NCBI RefSeq assembly: GCF_963678635.1
Contig: NC_087063.1
Coordinates: 61,667,850-61,731,849, forward strand
DNA from: Symsagittifera roscoffensis
Lineage: Eukaryota; Xenacoelomorpha; Acoela; Convolutidae
Length of the DNA stretch: 64,000 nt
Direction of reading: 5' to 3'
Shown: piece after piece, positions 1 through 12,250 of the stretch
Layout of the letters: the number at the start of each line of letters is the position of its first letter
Position numbering within the stretch: the first letter of the stretch is position 1
The notes under the pieces: generated by a model
Told to the model about the DNA's origin: nothing
What the model saw: only the letters and a program-made list of their open reading frames with translations
Database searches by the model: none
Position numbers and translations under genes: made by a program

Positions 1-130
1 CCCGAAAAATGATTTGAGGTTTGAAACGTTTCTGCCATATCTCTGCGCTTTCAATAGTGCGTGTCAACCGTCCAATCAATACCCAATATATCTCTTCACA
101 AACTGCTTTTCCAAATAAAAAACCCAGAAG

Positions 131-505
131 CAGGAGTGGATCTAGGATTTTCTCGAGAGCGGGGGAGGGGGCCTTTAAAAAAAATCGAAAAATTTGTCGA
201 CATTTTTTAGAATGGCTGAATTGGTTTTCCGAGCTCTCCTTATGCACTAAAAAGACCCCGTTCTGGCCAAATTTTCTGCTCCGCCAGAGCAGGCAACTTT
301 TTTTAAAAAAGAGGCCAAAAAAGGCGTTTTTATGCCCTTTTTGGACAATTTTGACCAAAAAATAGCGTTTTTTTGGCGCCCGCTTCCCTCTCAAAAATAG
401 TATATATTTGCGCCAAAGGAGCTTTTAGAAGCATTTTAGAGACCCTCAGCCAAAAATTGACATCTCAAAATAGTACAAATGGACACTGTTTGGTTCGACA
501 GGGGT
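131..505 (+). mobile_element. Degenerate copy of MITE family C (hAT-like ends)
   Basis: The stretch opens with a CAGGAGTGGATCTAGG-like end. It runs through the same landmarks as the better copy at 28022-28423: TTTTCTCGA, a G-rich run, TTTGTCGAC, GCACTAAAAAGA, TCTGGCCAAATTTT, GACCAAAAAAT, and ATATTTGCGCCAAAG near the far end. The distal inverted repeat is not clear here, so the right boundary is approximate. No coding capacity is seen; the short ORFs over it follow the repeat and are not genes. Confidence 0.55.
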
Positions 506-634
506 TCGAAATCATTGTTTTTTGGTTGGGAGGTGGAGCTTTCACGCCGAACACCAAATACCCAATTCATTTCAGTATCACTGGAGAAACTGAGCATTCA
601 GTCAAATGTTGCAATTGACGTTGGAATAGTTGGC

Positions 635-904
635 TGTACCGACTTTCGAAGAAAGTGACAGAGTATGTGTCTGGGGTGATCACTTTTAGTGTTGTTACTT
701 GAGCGTTTTTACCGGAAATTTTTATAGCATCTGAAAAATATTGTTGACCGGAGTCCAAATGCAAAGATATGAAAAAAATGAATAAAAAACGAAAACACAA
801 AACAAGAAAGTTACATCTTGAGCATTTTTCAACCATTTAAAAAAAAATGCCCTAGTAGTGCAATTGGAACATTCAAGGCTTCGCCCTGGTACACAAGCAT
901 CTTT
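635..904 (+). mobile_element. Degenerate, shortened copy of hairpin repeat family A
   Basis: It begins ACCGACTTTCGAAGAAAGTGAC, matching the 5' hairpin of family A (ACTTTCG...CGAAAGT) with changes. It ends GGAACATTCAAGGCTTCGCCCTGGTAC, matching the 3' hairpin end of the full copies. The middle is about half as long as in the copy at 52344-52870, so this is an internally deleted, older copy. Confidence 0.55.
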
Positions 905-2803
905 TTATAATCATTCGAAAGATTATATGACCAAAATGACTTCAGATTGGTTTTTTAATCGATTTGCTCTGCTTCAAAATGTGAAATTTTATTTTGATGC
1001 TAACATAAATAGTGCTTACAAAATCACAATTCTAAAATTTGGAAATAATTTGCAGTATCATCCATAGACCTTGAAGAACTTTCATAAACTTCAACGAAAG
1101 CATATTCATATTCACCCAATCATGAAATTAATGGCTCAAAATAAACGTATAAAATTTGACTTAAGCATCATTTGGGACCGAAAATTTTGAGTTTACATAA
1201 CGGTGGTTTTGTTTTTAGCTTCAAAGCTTAAGTTACCGTAGCATTAATTTGGGTCAACCTGAAGACTTTATGACACTGATTTGGTTAACAAACAAACCCT
1301 ATATGGCTTTTAAGGATAACATGCCGACTCAGATCTACCGATTTTCAAAGGTAGCCGTAAAGTTTTTTATTGTCGCTAATCAAGGGTGAAATTAATTTGA
1401 GTCGCTGATCAACTTCCCAGTTGAAAATCGGAGGCGGCGGCGGCGGTTCTGAGGGGGATTGAACTTTTAGCGCCATGCATCATCGCTTCATTTCATGCAA
1501 CCGTCTATAATAGCACCGGTTATATATTTAATTTTCTATTTACGAAAGAGAAAAGCTTACTTTTTCAAACAAATTACCAATGACTCCAGAAGTTATAAAA
1601 AAGCCCGGAGTGAAACAAACAGTCGGATCAAAACAACTCACAACTTCTACCCGTTTTAAACTTTTCGCCGTATTCTTTTACCGCTTCACTATTTTTAAAT
1701 GTTTTTTTTTCTTTAGAGATTTTAAAAGTTTTTGGGATGTTTTTTCAAATGTTCATTTTAAGTTCATGAATCAATTTTGTTCTATTTTGACACTTCACGT
1801 CAAAGAGATATGCTGAAAATAAGGGGAGCTAAGCGACTGTGATTTATGTATTACAAATAGCCTTGTCACTTCTCATTTTTGTTTCAGAAGCAAAAGTGTC
1901 CATTTACACTCAAAAAGATGACATATCAGAAGAAAATGGGAAGAGAGAGCGCAAAACTGAAAATAATTTGGTTAATACCTTTCTTCATTCTGTGATTGGT
2001 CGGACTTGACCGGATTAGTTTGTTGGACCAGTGCACATAGCTGGTACTATTTCTGGCCTTTGGGCCTATTTGCTCTTTTTCCTTGGCTATAAGCTGGCTC
2101 AAATTGAACTACTACTATAGTAGGCGCAGTATTATTTCTCTTTTCATTTATGGCTCGAATCTTTTTAATGATTACCGTTTTTACGATTTATCCTAATTAT
2201 TTATTGAACAAAAAAACTTTTCTCCTTCCGATTTTACTGCATTATTTCGCCGACCTGCTGAGCTCTGCTGATTGCCATTGCATTCTATGTCTTCTTTATT
2301 ACCATACTTCATAGAGCGAAACACAGCCGTATAGCAGCTTAAAAACCACGCTGTTTGTTTGCTTTTCAGCCAAACAATCTACCAAAAAACATCAAAAAAT
2401 TCAAATTTGGTGCCGAGAAAACTATATGCGGACTACAAATCAAGAAGAGACATTGAAATTGATTCTAGTTCTTATACCATAAATGTCGTCTTCAAAATCA
2501 ATCAAGTGCACTCCAGAAAAAGAAATGCCATTGAAGCTAAGACGGCAACTTGAAAGAATTATCGCCATTTCCTCTTAGCCCTGCAGACTCGAATTCAAAT
2601 AGTAGGAAGTGCTTATTATTGAATTATTAAGCTGGAGTTACCTCAATTTTTTGTTAGAAAACACGACCAATATTCATAACCTACTTTGAAGATTGATGTT
2701 TCATGCAAACTTGAATGATGGGAACTAAATACAATGGCCGATTATGACCAAAAAGTGACCAGTAAACTTAAGCCGACACTCAATTCTTCTATCAGACACA
2801 ATT
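905..2803. other. Upstream region of the receptor gene, no gene recognised
   Basis: AT-rich DNA without a convincing ORF or RNA gene. It presumably contains the 5' UTR or promoter of the receptor gene that starts at 2804, but I cannot point to a TATA box, initiator or trans-splice acceptor with confidence. A short GGCGGCGGCGGCGG run lies near 1432-1445. Confidence 0.4.
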
Positions 2804-3046
2804 ATGACATATCCAATTCACGTTTTATGCAGCTCGGGAACTGTTAAATTTTTATTTCGTCGACTCATTGGAATATTTTGGGCTTCTTATTATACGAAGC
2901 TGTGGTTACTGTTAGTTTTTTATGGTGCTGTGCTTATGCAGCCTTCTAGCGGTGTGCAGGAACTGTTTAAAATTGGGTTCGCCTGCAACGTATCGAAAAC
3001 TACGTCATCAAATTTATGCTCATCGGAATTGAACAAAATATTCAAG
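2804..3046 (+). CDS. NMDA receptor GluN1-like subunit, exon 1 (signal peptide and start of amino-terminal domain)
   Basis: 81 codons from ATG 2804 to an AAG|GTAAGA donor, leaving phase 0. After about 35 residues comes a hydrophobic signal-peptide core (LWLLLVFYGAVLM, residues about 37-49) followed by PSSGVQ. Mature sequence then opens with FKIGFACNVSK, like the first beta strand of the periplasmic-binding-protein fold in ionotropic glutamate receptors, followed by a helix ending NKIFK. Joining in phase 0 to exon 2 (DNMYELKKQGGWELDF) reproduces the strand-helix-strand order and spacing of the GluN1 amino-terminal domain. The stretch before the signal core is long for a signal peptide, so the true start could be the ATG 45 codons later or another one. 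The exon call rests on the donor, the signal sequence and phase; sequence similarity alone is weak. Confidence 0.62.
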
Positions 3047-3516
3047 GTAAGAACAAATTTAACAAAAATACAAACGATCGAAACAAATTTAGGCAGCAAA
3101 AAACAAGGACAGACTTTAAAACAATCGTCTTGATTTTTTTCGCCATTGCACGGGAACGAGATTCCGAATGAATTTTCATGTTGTATGACAAATTTACCAG
3201 CAAAAACTGCAAGCAGTTAAATTACATTCAGACAAGCATGTCGTTTAGTTAGCGTTTCGCTTGCTCTTCAGTAAACTATCTTCAAAATATAATATTTCTT
3301 CAATTTCAAGTTTGACTCGAAGTCAGCGTGGAGATCTAGTCGAGGCGAAGCCGACACAGATTTTTACCGCTTTTGTAATCGAGACATCTAATTTCAGTTC
3401 GATCTCGTGACAGATATTAACGTGGCAGATGGCGCTGAGGTATAAAAACTTGTTACTTAAAAAAAGTTTTTAAGTTCGATTGTTTCGTAAGATTTTTGTT
3501 TTAAGAAACAATAGAA

Positions 3517-4316
3517 AACAAGGATAGCCGGCTCCTGTGCAAAGAGCACAGAATATTCCGACCATAGTCTTAGAAAACACAAAAAAAAACAATTTATTAA
3601 AACTAATGTCGTTTTTTTCTGCGTGGTTTGATGAAAAGATCTGAACGAAAAAAAAACAGAACTTAAGCATGTTCATCAGTCATAGTATTATAGGCCCATT
3701 GAAAAACAGTTTTTATAGAAAAAGTATCTATTTACAACGATTAAAAAACTGAAGTTTCTTTTTTCAAAAACAAGTCTTTTCTTGTGCATTTTGTGATGAT
3801 AGAACTATGCAAAAGCGTAACCACTTAGGTAATTAGGCTGAAAAGACTACAAATGACTTCACAAATAAAAAAGAATAATAAAACAAAAAATCTTAATTTT
3901 TTTTGGATTTTTTCAAACTTTGCACTGAAAACATTTAACAGTTTTTTGGAACTTTTTATCCAAATACGCGCTAAATAAAACTTTTAAAACTAGTTAACTC
4001 TTTTTCAATGTTGTATAGTCAATTTCTTTTGCTAAAAAATTAATTGTCATACAGAACGTACGTTTCTCGTTTGCTTTATTTGCTCAAATTTTGACAAACA
4101 CTCAAAATATTTAAACCAAAGTTTCTCAATGCTGGGACAACTTTTTGATAATTCTTAATGTCCTTCAATTCACGACTAAAAAGGCTTTTTTGATATATCA
4201 CTCGACGCATTCTGATAATTATTTGTGTTGCCTGATTTTGCGTGGAAAACAAAAAGTTGAAAAATAAAAACACACCCGAATACAAAAATCCGCCCCATTT
4301 TCAATGGTCGGAACAA
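3517..4316 (+). mobile_element. Repeat family B, full-length copy 1 (800 bp)
   Basis: Starts AACAAGGATAGCCGGCTCC followed by a CTGTGC...GCACAG hairpin and ATTCCGACCAT. Ends CTGATTTTGCGTGGAAAAC ... CCCCATTTTCAATGGTCGGAACAA. The inner ends ATTCCGACCAT and ATGGTCGGAAC are inverted repeats of one another. The same two ends occur at 8220-9055 and 14185-14631. There is no ORF of note, so it is non-autonomous. Confidence 0.7.
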
Positions 4317-5309
4317 TGACATTCCACACAAATTTTTTGACATTTGTGTCATTATCTCCAACATTTTGTTAATTTAGCTGATGTAGCCTTAAATTTTTTG
4401 TCTCTGCCTCCAGAGTTTTGAGCTTAACTAAGCTGGGTTCGAGATTTTGGCCTGCGTTAAAGGTTCGCTAATTACAATAAAAACAGTTCCAAAACTGAGA
4501 AGCGTACCCTGAAGGTTTATCTAAGGTCTCGATTTTATCAGATATCAAGCGGAAGCGTAATTATTTTGAAAAAAGTGATTGAATTTTATGATTTAGGGTT
4601 TCAGAATGTTCCACTGCGAAAACAAAACAGTCATTTTTTGATGTTTTGTTGGAAGCAAATGTTCTCCATTAAATTTTAAACTTACTATTTTTGTGCAGCA
4701 ACCAGTGCCAAATCTTCTAACTCCTGTTTCTACTTGATTTTAGTAGATGTCACATGATGATATTCAAATTAGACGTCTAGACACCAAGTGCGGATTCCAA
4801 AAAATTTAAATATTAGTTTTCCAGTTTCTTTTAGGTTGTTGAGTCACAAACTATTTAAAACCTCTAGTGATTTTACGGCATAATATGAGCCATGCGCACT
4901 TTATTTCAAAGGTTTGCATGACAACAATCTCTGTAGCTTTTTGTTTGGTAATGAAGCTTACAAAATTGGGCTTAAAACGCAACAAGTTTTCCTGAGTTCG
5001 TTGCTTGGGACTCCTAACGTATCATCTACTGTAATATCTGATAAAATTACCTAAGCTAATTGATATAAGCAAATTACCTCCAATTCAACGTTTCTTCATA
5101 ATGAAAAAGAATGTGTTCTGTTTTTAGTGGAATCTAACTATTTAAATTTCTGACTCTTCCGCTATTACTTTAGCAAAAATTCTTTAGCAGAAATTAGTCT
5201 TTATGGAAAAACCTGATATATATTACAACCAGTAGAAATTAGAGTACGGATGAAAGTAACAAAAAACTTCTGTAGAGTTCATTTTTCACAACTCTGTTTT
5301 CCATATTTA

Positions 5310-5463
5310 AAATTTCACAAGATTCCTAAAATCGTCAAGATGGTCGATATTTCACTTACGAGATTTTGAATCAAAATGAGATCTGCAAATTTCACAAGTT
5401 GCCTAAAATCGTCAAGATGGTCGATATTTCACTTACGAGATTTTGAATCAAATTGAGATCTGC
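5310..5463 (+). repeat. Two tandem copies of a 77 bp unit
   Basis: 5310-5386 and 5387-5463 are nearly identical, both running from AAATTTCACAAG to GAGATCTGC. They differ at three or four positions, including ATTCC/TTGCC and CAAAATG/CAAATTG. This looks like a simple recent tandem duplication inside intron 1 with no coding content. Confidence 0.9.
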
Positions 5464-7433
5464 AAAAAATGTCTGATGAGTAAAAAATGTTTCGCTTTAG
5501 AAAAAGAGCTTTTTTTGGGTTTCTTTTCTTCTTGTATTTCCGGGACAATTTTAATTTATCTATTTTAACGGATAACTTAACCTTTTAACGAAACTTATAA
5601 AGTTGGTCTTGTTTTGCATTCAGTTTTGCTATAATAAAATTCTGAGAACAAATATTAGAACTAGAAAGAAATTCTTTTTTTTAAATGTGAAAAAGTTGAG
5701 TTGCCTATCAATTTTCAAATTTGGTTTCGCTTAAATGTCAATTTATTTCGAAGTTTCTAAAAATTTTTTATAGTTTGAGCAGCATTTGAAAATCATATGA
5801 CTAATCAGCTTGCATCAATTCAATATAGAACATTTTTGAATTCGCGATATTTTGCAAAGCATAAGAAATTGATGTTTACGCTTTCACCATCATCGATAGA
5901 TCCAAAATTAAGTCTCAATTGGTAACTTTTAAACTGCCATCTTTAAATGAGTGCAGGTGAAATTTGTTTTCAAACTTTAATCCAGGAAGCTGATATCTCC
6001 ATTCAGGTACATTTTTTTGCTTTAAAACTTCTTACTTTGTTAACCAAATTTGTCATAAAATTGAAAAAACCCTCCATCATACACATTGCGTTACTTTTTC
6101 TAAAAATCGTAACAACAGGAGTTCCGTTCAAGTACTTGAAACTGATCTGACAACTGGTTGGATGCATGTTTCTTATCAGTTTTGCTTGAATCATAATCTA
6201 AAATTTTTGCTGTTTTCGCTCCTCGGACGCGATTACCGAACAGTTGGATAGATCCAAATATGTTTGAAAGCCGTTTTTTGTGCATTTTTTTCTGCTTTGT
6301 TGTGGAAATATTGTGTGGAATAAGATCATGCCCATTGTCAGAGTTTGTCCCTACTTTTTTCAAGAATTTTAAATTATGCTCAGCGTGTTATAAAAGCTTG
6401 TATAGTATATCAGTCCGAATCGTATATAAAACTTTTAAAAAGTTTGGCTAAGCCTTGATTGTTACGACTGGCCTTGTTTCGATGTTTTGGTAGATAAATT
6501 TGATAAAAGGTAGACTTTGAACTTTGTTGTTTTTTGTCTTTACCCAACTGCCAATATTAAATTTTAAGATTTAAAATTTGAGTCAATGTAGGAAATTAGT
6601 AAAACCAGTTAACATGCTTAATTGGTCTGACTTTCAGAAAAGTAACATAATATTTGTGCTAAAATTTCTTTGATGACCTTATAATTTCATTAATGTTTCG
6701 AGCTAAGAAAAAACTCAAGCATAAAATTGTTTGTTTAGTAATGAGGTTCCATAGATGCCAACTCGACCAAATCAAAGTAAAACCTCATAATAAGTCACTA
6801 GACAAAAATTTAATCACTTGGACTCTTCATAGCGAAAAAAAATCTTGCGAAGAAAAAGAAATATATATTTTTTGAAATTTCTATCAATTTTTTTTACTTA
6901 TGAAAATGTTCATTAGGTTTTTATAGGGAAGTTAGAACATTTAGGGCTTAGCTTTGATTCAATTAGTCTTTTTTCAAATTGGAACAATTTTACGTGTAAT
7001 TTACTACACATAAACAGTTCATAGTACGCTTTCAGTATCATAGATAAAATCATCAAAGCGCGCATAAATTAGTCCAGAACATGGCAAAATTGGCAATTTT
7101 CAAATAACCAGAACTTCACAAAAAATAATCGAATATAAATTATCTTTTTTATTTGAACTCAGGAAGTTGATATCTGCTTTTGGGAATAAACTTCTTATTG
7201 AAAATTCGATTGCCAAAATTCGTCTGAGTAAAAAAAATACTCCAAGCTTAAAGATACTTTATCAATCTCCTCGAAAAAACCGGAACAATAAGAACGCTCG
7301 CATCAAGGTAAAACTTCGAATGTTCCACCTGCCATTTGGCAGCTCGAGAACAAAGTTCTTGATTAAACAAACTGATAAAAAGCTCTGTAAAGGTTTTAGA
7401 GTTTTTTTGCTTCAAGGCTAAATTGCTTACCTC

Positions 7434-7477
7434 AATTTTCCCGCGTACACGTTATAATTTTCCCGCGTACACGTTAT
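7434..7477 (+). repeat. Perfect 2 x 22 bp tandem duplication
   Basis: The 22 bp unit, running AATTTTCCC then GCGTACACGTTAT, occurs twice head to tail (7434-7455 and 7456-7477). It is GC-richer than its surroundings and lies about 120 bp upstream of exon 2. Confidence 0.9.
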
Positions 7478-7600
7478 AACTACCAATATAACGAGCATTA
7501 TTTATCCCAAATTGTTCAATTTACCAATTTACAAACCCGTATAACGTAGCGAAAAAAGAACACAGGTGAAATATAACTCACTTAACTGTACTTGTTTTAG

Positions 7601-7852
7601 GACAACATGTATGAGCTGAAGAAACAAGGAGGGTGGGAATTGGACTTCCGCCCTGGCGAGTTGACACTCCCCGAGAACATTTACCACTCCATGATGAGTG
7701 TATGTGTAGCAGTGGAGGGAGGGGAGGGGGGAAGGATTAGGGCTGTGATTGCAGATGTGGATAACGACGCATTGAGTGGGTTGTTGCTGGTGACTAATCA
7801 TTTCAAGATACCTGTCATATCTATCAGGCCCAGGTCTACAGTACTTGACCCG
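7601..7852 (+). CDS. NMDA receptor GluN1-like subunit, exon 2 (amino-terminal domain lobe 1)
   Basis: 84 codons between acceptor CTTGTTTTAG and donor CCG|GTGGGT, phase 0 at both ends. It encodes DNMYELKKQGGWELDF, then LPENIYHSMMSVCVAVE, a glycine-rich loop, RIRAVIADVD and FKIPVISIRPRSTV. This is the order found in the GluN1 amino-terminal domain: a strand ending in W-[KE]-[IL]-x-[LF], the helix with SVC, the strand for 'x-A-[IV]-[IL]', and 'IPV[IL]x[IL]xxR'. The exon is clearly GC-richer than the surrounding intron, with third-position C/G preference, and translation runs into intron sequence just past the donor. The domain would lie extracellularly in a postsynaptic glutamate-gated channel. 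I am confident of the ionotropic glutamate receptor family. The GluN1 assignment comes mainly from the last exon. Confidence 0.85.
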
Positions 7853-8219
7853 GTGGGTACAATTTACGTTTTTAAAAATAAATTTTGATCGTCTGCCTGG
7901 TATTCATTACTCTTTTTGCTTATGTCTATGATACCCAATATTTTGTTATCAGTGAAGATCTCTAAACAGGACCGCTAAACAGGACTCTCACTCGAAAAGT
8001 AGGTGTTTCGAGGTACGCCATGATCTGTGCGCGTTTCTTAAGGGCGGGAAAATTTTCCAGTTCAAGATAATTACCAAAAAATAACTTAAAAAAATTGCAT
8101 GTTGCTTTTAATCAGATGCACAACAGCAACTCTCTAAAAAATTGAATATCTCGCATTTCACTCATTTTCCTAGTACATAACTGGCCCTGACCTCAACTCA
8201 GAAAAAAAGATATATAAAA

Positions 8220-9055
8220 AACAAGGATAGGTGGTTACTGTGCGAGTAGTCTTAATCCGGTAGTATTAATCCGACATAATTTTCCGACTAGTTTTGAAAA
8301 ACTACAACAAAATTATTTTTCCAATTAGTCTCGATTTTTCGGCTTGGTGTGATAGAGGAATCTAAGCAAAAAAATTAGAACTTAGGCATTTTTGTCAGTT
8401 ATGTAAAATATGCAAATTGGAAAACAATTTTTGAAGACAAATAACAAAAAAAAACGAAAAAATCTGAAAATATATAAATTTTTTAAAATAATTTTTCCCA
8501 ATTTTTCCTATGATGAAGTTAAAAACTCCAAAAATTAACTTCATTAGAGTGAATCAAAAATTTCAAGACTTAAATTAAGCATGAATCAGCTAATGTAAGC
8601 CTGCCCACACGCTCGAAATTAAACGAAAAATAAAAAATTTCAAACCGGTTTTTTCTCGACACCGGGAAAACTTTTTTTAAATTTGATGTCTAAAATTTTT
8701 TGAAATTATTGAACTTATTCGTGCCCAAATTGAAGCTAAAAAAATCCATAAACTAGTTTACTTGCTTAAAGTCTTAAATAAGGCATAATTCAGCTGTTGT
8801 AAGCCTTCTCGCTTGCTTTATTTGTCCGAATTAAGACGAAAAATCAAATTTTCAAACCGCTTTTTCTCGACAATGGGAAAACTAATTGGGTTTTTTAAAT
8901 TTGGTTCGAATCCCAACTAAAAAGAACTTTTATATGATATATCACTCAACCCAGTCCGATGATTGTTTGTAGTACCTGATTTTGCGTGGAAAACAGAAAC
9001 ACTAAAAGACACCCAAATACAAAGTTTCTCCCCATTTTTCAAATGGTCGGAACAA
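8220..9055 (+). mobile_element. Repeat family B, full-length copy 2 (836 bp)
   Basis: Starts AACAAGGATAGGTGGTTACTG and ends CTGATTTTGCGTGGAAAAC ... AAATGGTCGGAACAA, the same ends as at 3517-4316. The CTGTGC/GCACAG hairpin at the left is eroded. An internal segment ending in a Lys/Asn-rich run near GACGAAAAATAAA is repeated within the element (about 8600-8640 and 8810-8850). Confidence 0.68.
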
Positions 9056-11889
9056 AAACTTGTGACAGTTTTGGATAAGAGAAAATATATATAATTAAAA
9101 TTGAAAAAAATGCCCTTTTAGTTGCATCTTAAATTTGAATGGGTCACGTGTTTATAAAAAACAGTTGAGAAACAATTTTCAAGCCTATTTTTAAACAATT
9201 TTTTTTGTTAATTGAAATAATTGTAATGTTGGACTTATTTATTTGTGTTTGATTCACAAACTCCAAATTAAAAAAGTTGTAAATGTTTAAGCGCTTTTTA
9301 GCAAAAACTAAATTGAATTACAGTGCTGATTTAAATTATCCGGACAAAACGCTTAACAGTTGAAACTTAAAATGCGTTTTTCTCAAATTGGGTTGACAAA
9401 AAGAAAAGGATGAAGACAAAACTTGCTGAAAATTTTAGCAAAATTAAAATGATACAATTTGTTTAACGAGTTCGTGCCCAAATCTTACCCCAAATACGGA
9501 TAACTTGAAACTTTTTTTCTCTAAATTACACCAGAGCTACGAAATAAATTACTGTCAAAATTATGTCAAAATGAGCCTCTTTGGTTCGCAAGTTTTGTCG
9601 TGATCCTTTTTTAAATCTAAAATCATCCCACTTTGACAGATTACACAATCAACGAAATAAGTGTTCTTGTTTTATGCGTTAGCTTTTCTAAAAAATTTTA
9701 GACTTTTTTACAATTTTTTTGATATTGTTTTTGAAGTTCATATCAACTATTGTTTGCCCCAGAGGTTTCGTAAGGAGAGTTGTTAAAATTTTTTGAGAGT
9801 TTTCAAAATAACAAAAAAGGCTAGTATTCTCACCTTTTTGTTTTTTATGTTTATCTTTTTTAGACATAACGCAACCCGAACAGTTTTTTTGGTTTTATAG
9901 CTTTTTAGTGCGGTTTAATTAGCAACTCATGTGTTCTAAGATAATGTGATATCTTGGTTGAAAATTTTTCTAGTGAACTCCATTGAAAACAGATGAGCCG
10001 AGAAATTGTCGTTTTTGATAGAAAATGGCGAAAATTGGCTGCTTTTTTTCTAACTGTTTCATCATAAAGTGTCATTTACTCGCAAAGTTTTTGGCTAAAG
10101 GATTTATTGGAGCCGAATGTTGCCTATTTAAGTTTGCCTATGAAAACATCTGTCATGGTCTGTTTATATTTTGTGAATTGTTGTTTCATTTCCCAAAATC
10201 TCGAAGTTGTGTGGTCTACCATTGGGTTAGTTTGATTTTTAAATTCGATTGTTGAGAATTGTAATAAACAAGAGTAATAAAGATCGCAAAAAATCACCTC
10301 TCTTCAATCTGATACATCAGGGGCTGATTGGGGGGACGCCTCATCCTCAGGTAGTTAATGCCCTCACCAAATAAAGGGTCTCCCTTTTTGGTATTTTTTT
10401 ATGGCATCCATTTTCGGTGACCAACCCTAAAACTTTTCTAAAGGCGCCTTTTAAAGAGAAAGCTGTCACATGTTTTAGGATGTTTTAAGAGAAAGCTGTC
10501 ACATACAGCAAAGAAATATAATAAAAAAAATTCATGATCTTTTTTTTGTAAACAGCACCGAACCAAAAAATATGGCCAAAATTGCAGTCTGGCAAAAACT
10601 TTCCAATTATATCTATCATTTCTACCTCATTAGTATATTTCTTGTCTCAGGTTTGTCTAAGGGGCGGTCATTCGTCTGTCATGGAGTTTAATCCTGACAA
10701 ACACCCTGCCTGTTTAATCCCACATTATCCTCTTTTATATCTTCTCTTCTGGTTTGTTTTCCAATCTGGCTCCTCTCCTTTCATTGCTCTCTCGTTTCCT
10801 TGAACGGATACTATCATAACTAGTTAATATCATAACTAGATGGTATCATTACTCTAGTTAGTTTTACAATTACATGGTCTCAAGATTGTCATTTCCGCAC
10901 TATCTGATAAATTTTGAAATGACTTTCAGTTGAAATCCAAAAGTATAAATCGAACTTTTTAACCTGAAATCCAAAAGGTTGAAATAACTCTTTCGTCGGC
11001 CAAAGGCTATTTCTAATTATGAAGTAGAATTTAATTATGATGTTTTTTCAAAGCATGTCATAAGAAAATGATTCAAGGTTAAGGTAAAATTAGGATTCTG
11101 AGCACTATTTACATATGGCGTTAATCTATAGATCTTAATAGTTGGCTAATCTCAAAATTTATTGCAATTGGGTTAACTATCTTTTCAAACAACAGTCGGT
11201 CCTTTTCTACTGCCTTGGTTGTTTCCACTTCATGAAGGTTACGAGGTTACAGCTAATTTGAAGTTTCTAAAAATAAAAACTGGTCTGAATATCGTTGCCC
11301 GCTGATCCAACATAAGATTTTAGAATTGAAATCATTTTGGTCGCCGAATAAAGTTAATCTGTTACCCCATGCCATTTCGGCTTCCCTGTCCCGATTAATG
11401 AGCTCAACGTCAAATTAGGGCGTGCTGTACAATGTCTCTAGAAAAGACATATTTAAAGTCGAGTCAATAATTCAAACTTGAATTCGGTATTAAGGATCCG
11501 ACAGTTCCAGCGAAACTGCAGAAAAGTAAGCCCAAAATAAGCTGCAACGTTTTCTATTTCTCTTACCCTATTCGGCCTGCCTTATCATTTAATTTCCAGC
11601 TCTAAAAAACGGCATGATTAATTGTGTTCGTGTATTTATTGAGGCAGAATAAATCCATATTTGTGGCCGAGATAGTCCCGAAACTATAAACACACTTAAG
11701 CCGGATTCAAATTCATATTGCTACCGGAAGCTCAGCACATTGTCCGACAAGAGGACGTAGATTTTGAAAATGTTTCGTAGTTTGGCCAGGGTTTTTCTGC
11801 TTTCAATTATTTGGTCTGATTTACGGTTGTATTTAATTGCGAGTCGTTTCGCGGTACCTTGGCAACTCGTTTAATTTTCAATTGACGCA

Positions 11890-12250
11890 AGTGGTGTAAT
11901 GCGCGAGAATCAGGTTATGACGCTAATCTAGATTAGTTTTCAAGAGAAATAGTCAATATTAAACAAATGTTACGAGCTGCCGCTTTTTATAAGTTTTGCG
12001 AGTTGTCGTTTTACGGAACGACGACAACCCGCAACAGAAGACTAGTTGAAAACTATTTTCAAAAAAAGAATGGTATAATGCGCGTCAATCAGTGGGTGGC
12101 GCTAGCCTAGATAGCATTTAAAGAAAAAAATTCAATTATTTTTTTTATGGTGCGTGTTTTTTTGGAAGTTGTCTAATTTTGCTCTTTTGCTCAAGTTGGC
12201 TAATGGGTTCCTTTTGTTTCGAGTTGTCGTTTTAAAGAGTTTCGTTGCTA
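11890..12250 (+). repeat. Diverged tandem repeat, period about 178 bp
   Basis: GTAATGCGCGAGAATCAG ... GACGCTAATCTAGATTAG near 11895 recurs in altered form as TATAATGCGCGTCAATCAG ... GGCGCTAGCCTAGATAGC near 12073. Each is followed about 110 bp later by a CGAGTTGTCGTTTTA-like sequence (12000 and about 12218). The first of these forms an inverted repeat with ACGACGACAACCCGCAA just after it. Two old copies of a satellite-like unit are the likely explanation. Confidence 0.6.

Larger units (their letters stand above)
3047..7600 (+). other. Intron 1 of the receptor gene (4.55 kb)
   Basis: Bounded by donor GTAAGA and acceptor CTTGTTTTAG. It contains one full copy of repeat family B (3517-4316), a 77 bp tandem duplication (5310-5463) and a 22 bp tandem duplication (7434-7477). 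The rest is AT-rich sequence in which I see nothing. Two possible exons inside it (5986-6006 and 7163-7307) were considered and set aside because exon 1 joins exon 2 directly in phase and in alignment. Confidence 0.55.

Noticed and set aside
5986-6006. 21 bp micro-exon candidate (EADISIQ) between AG and GT
   Set aside because: Phases would allow it, but exon 1 and exon 2 already align continuously with the GluN1 domain, and a similar CAGGAAG[CT]TGATATCT phrase recurs at 7160, suggesting repeat sequence.
7163-7307. Possible exon with AG/GT borders ending in phase 0 before exon 2
   Set aside because: It enters in a phase that exon 1 cannot supply, and it adds about 48 Lys/Asn-rich residues with no place in the receptor domain.
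10801-10860. Short repeated ATCATAACTAG words
   Set aside because: Too short and imperfect to call a repeat element.
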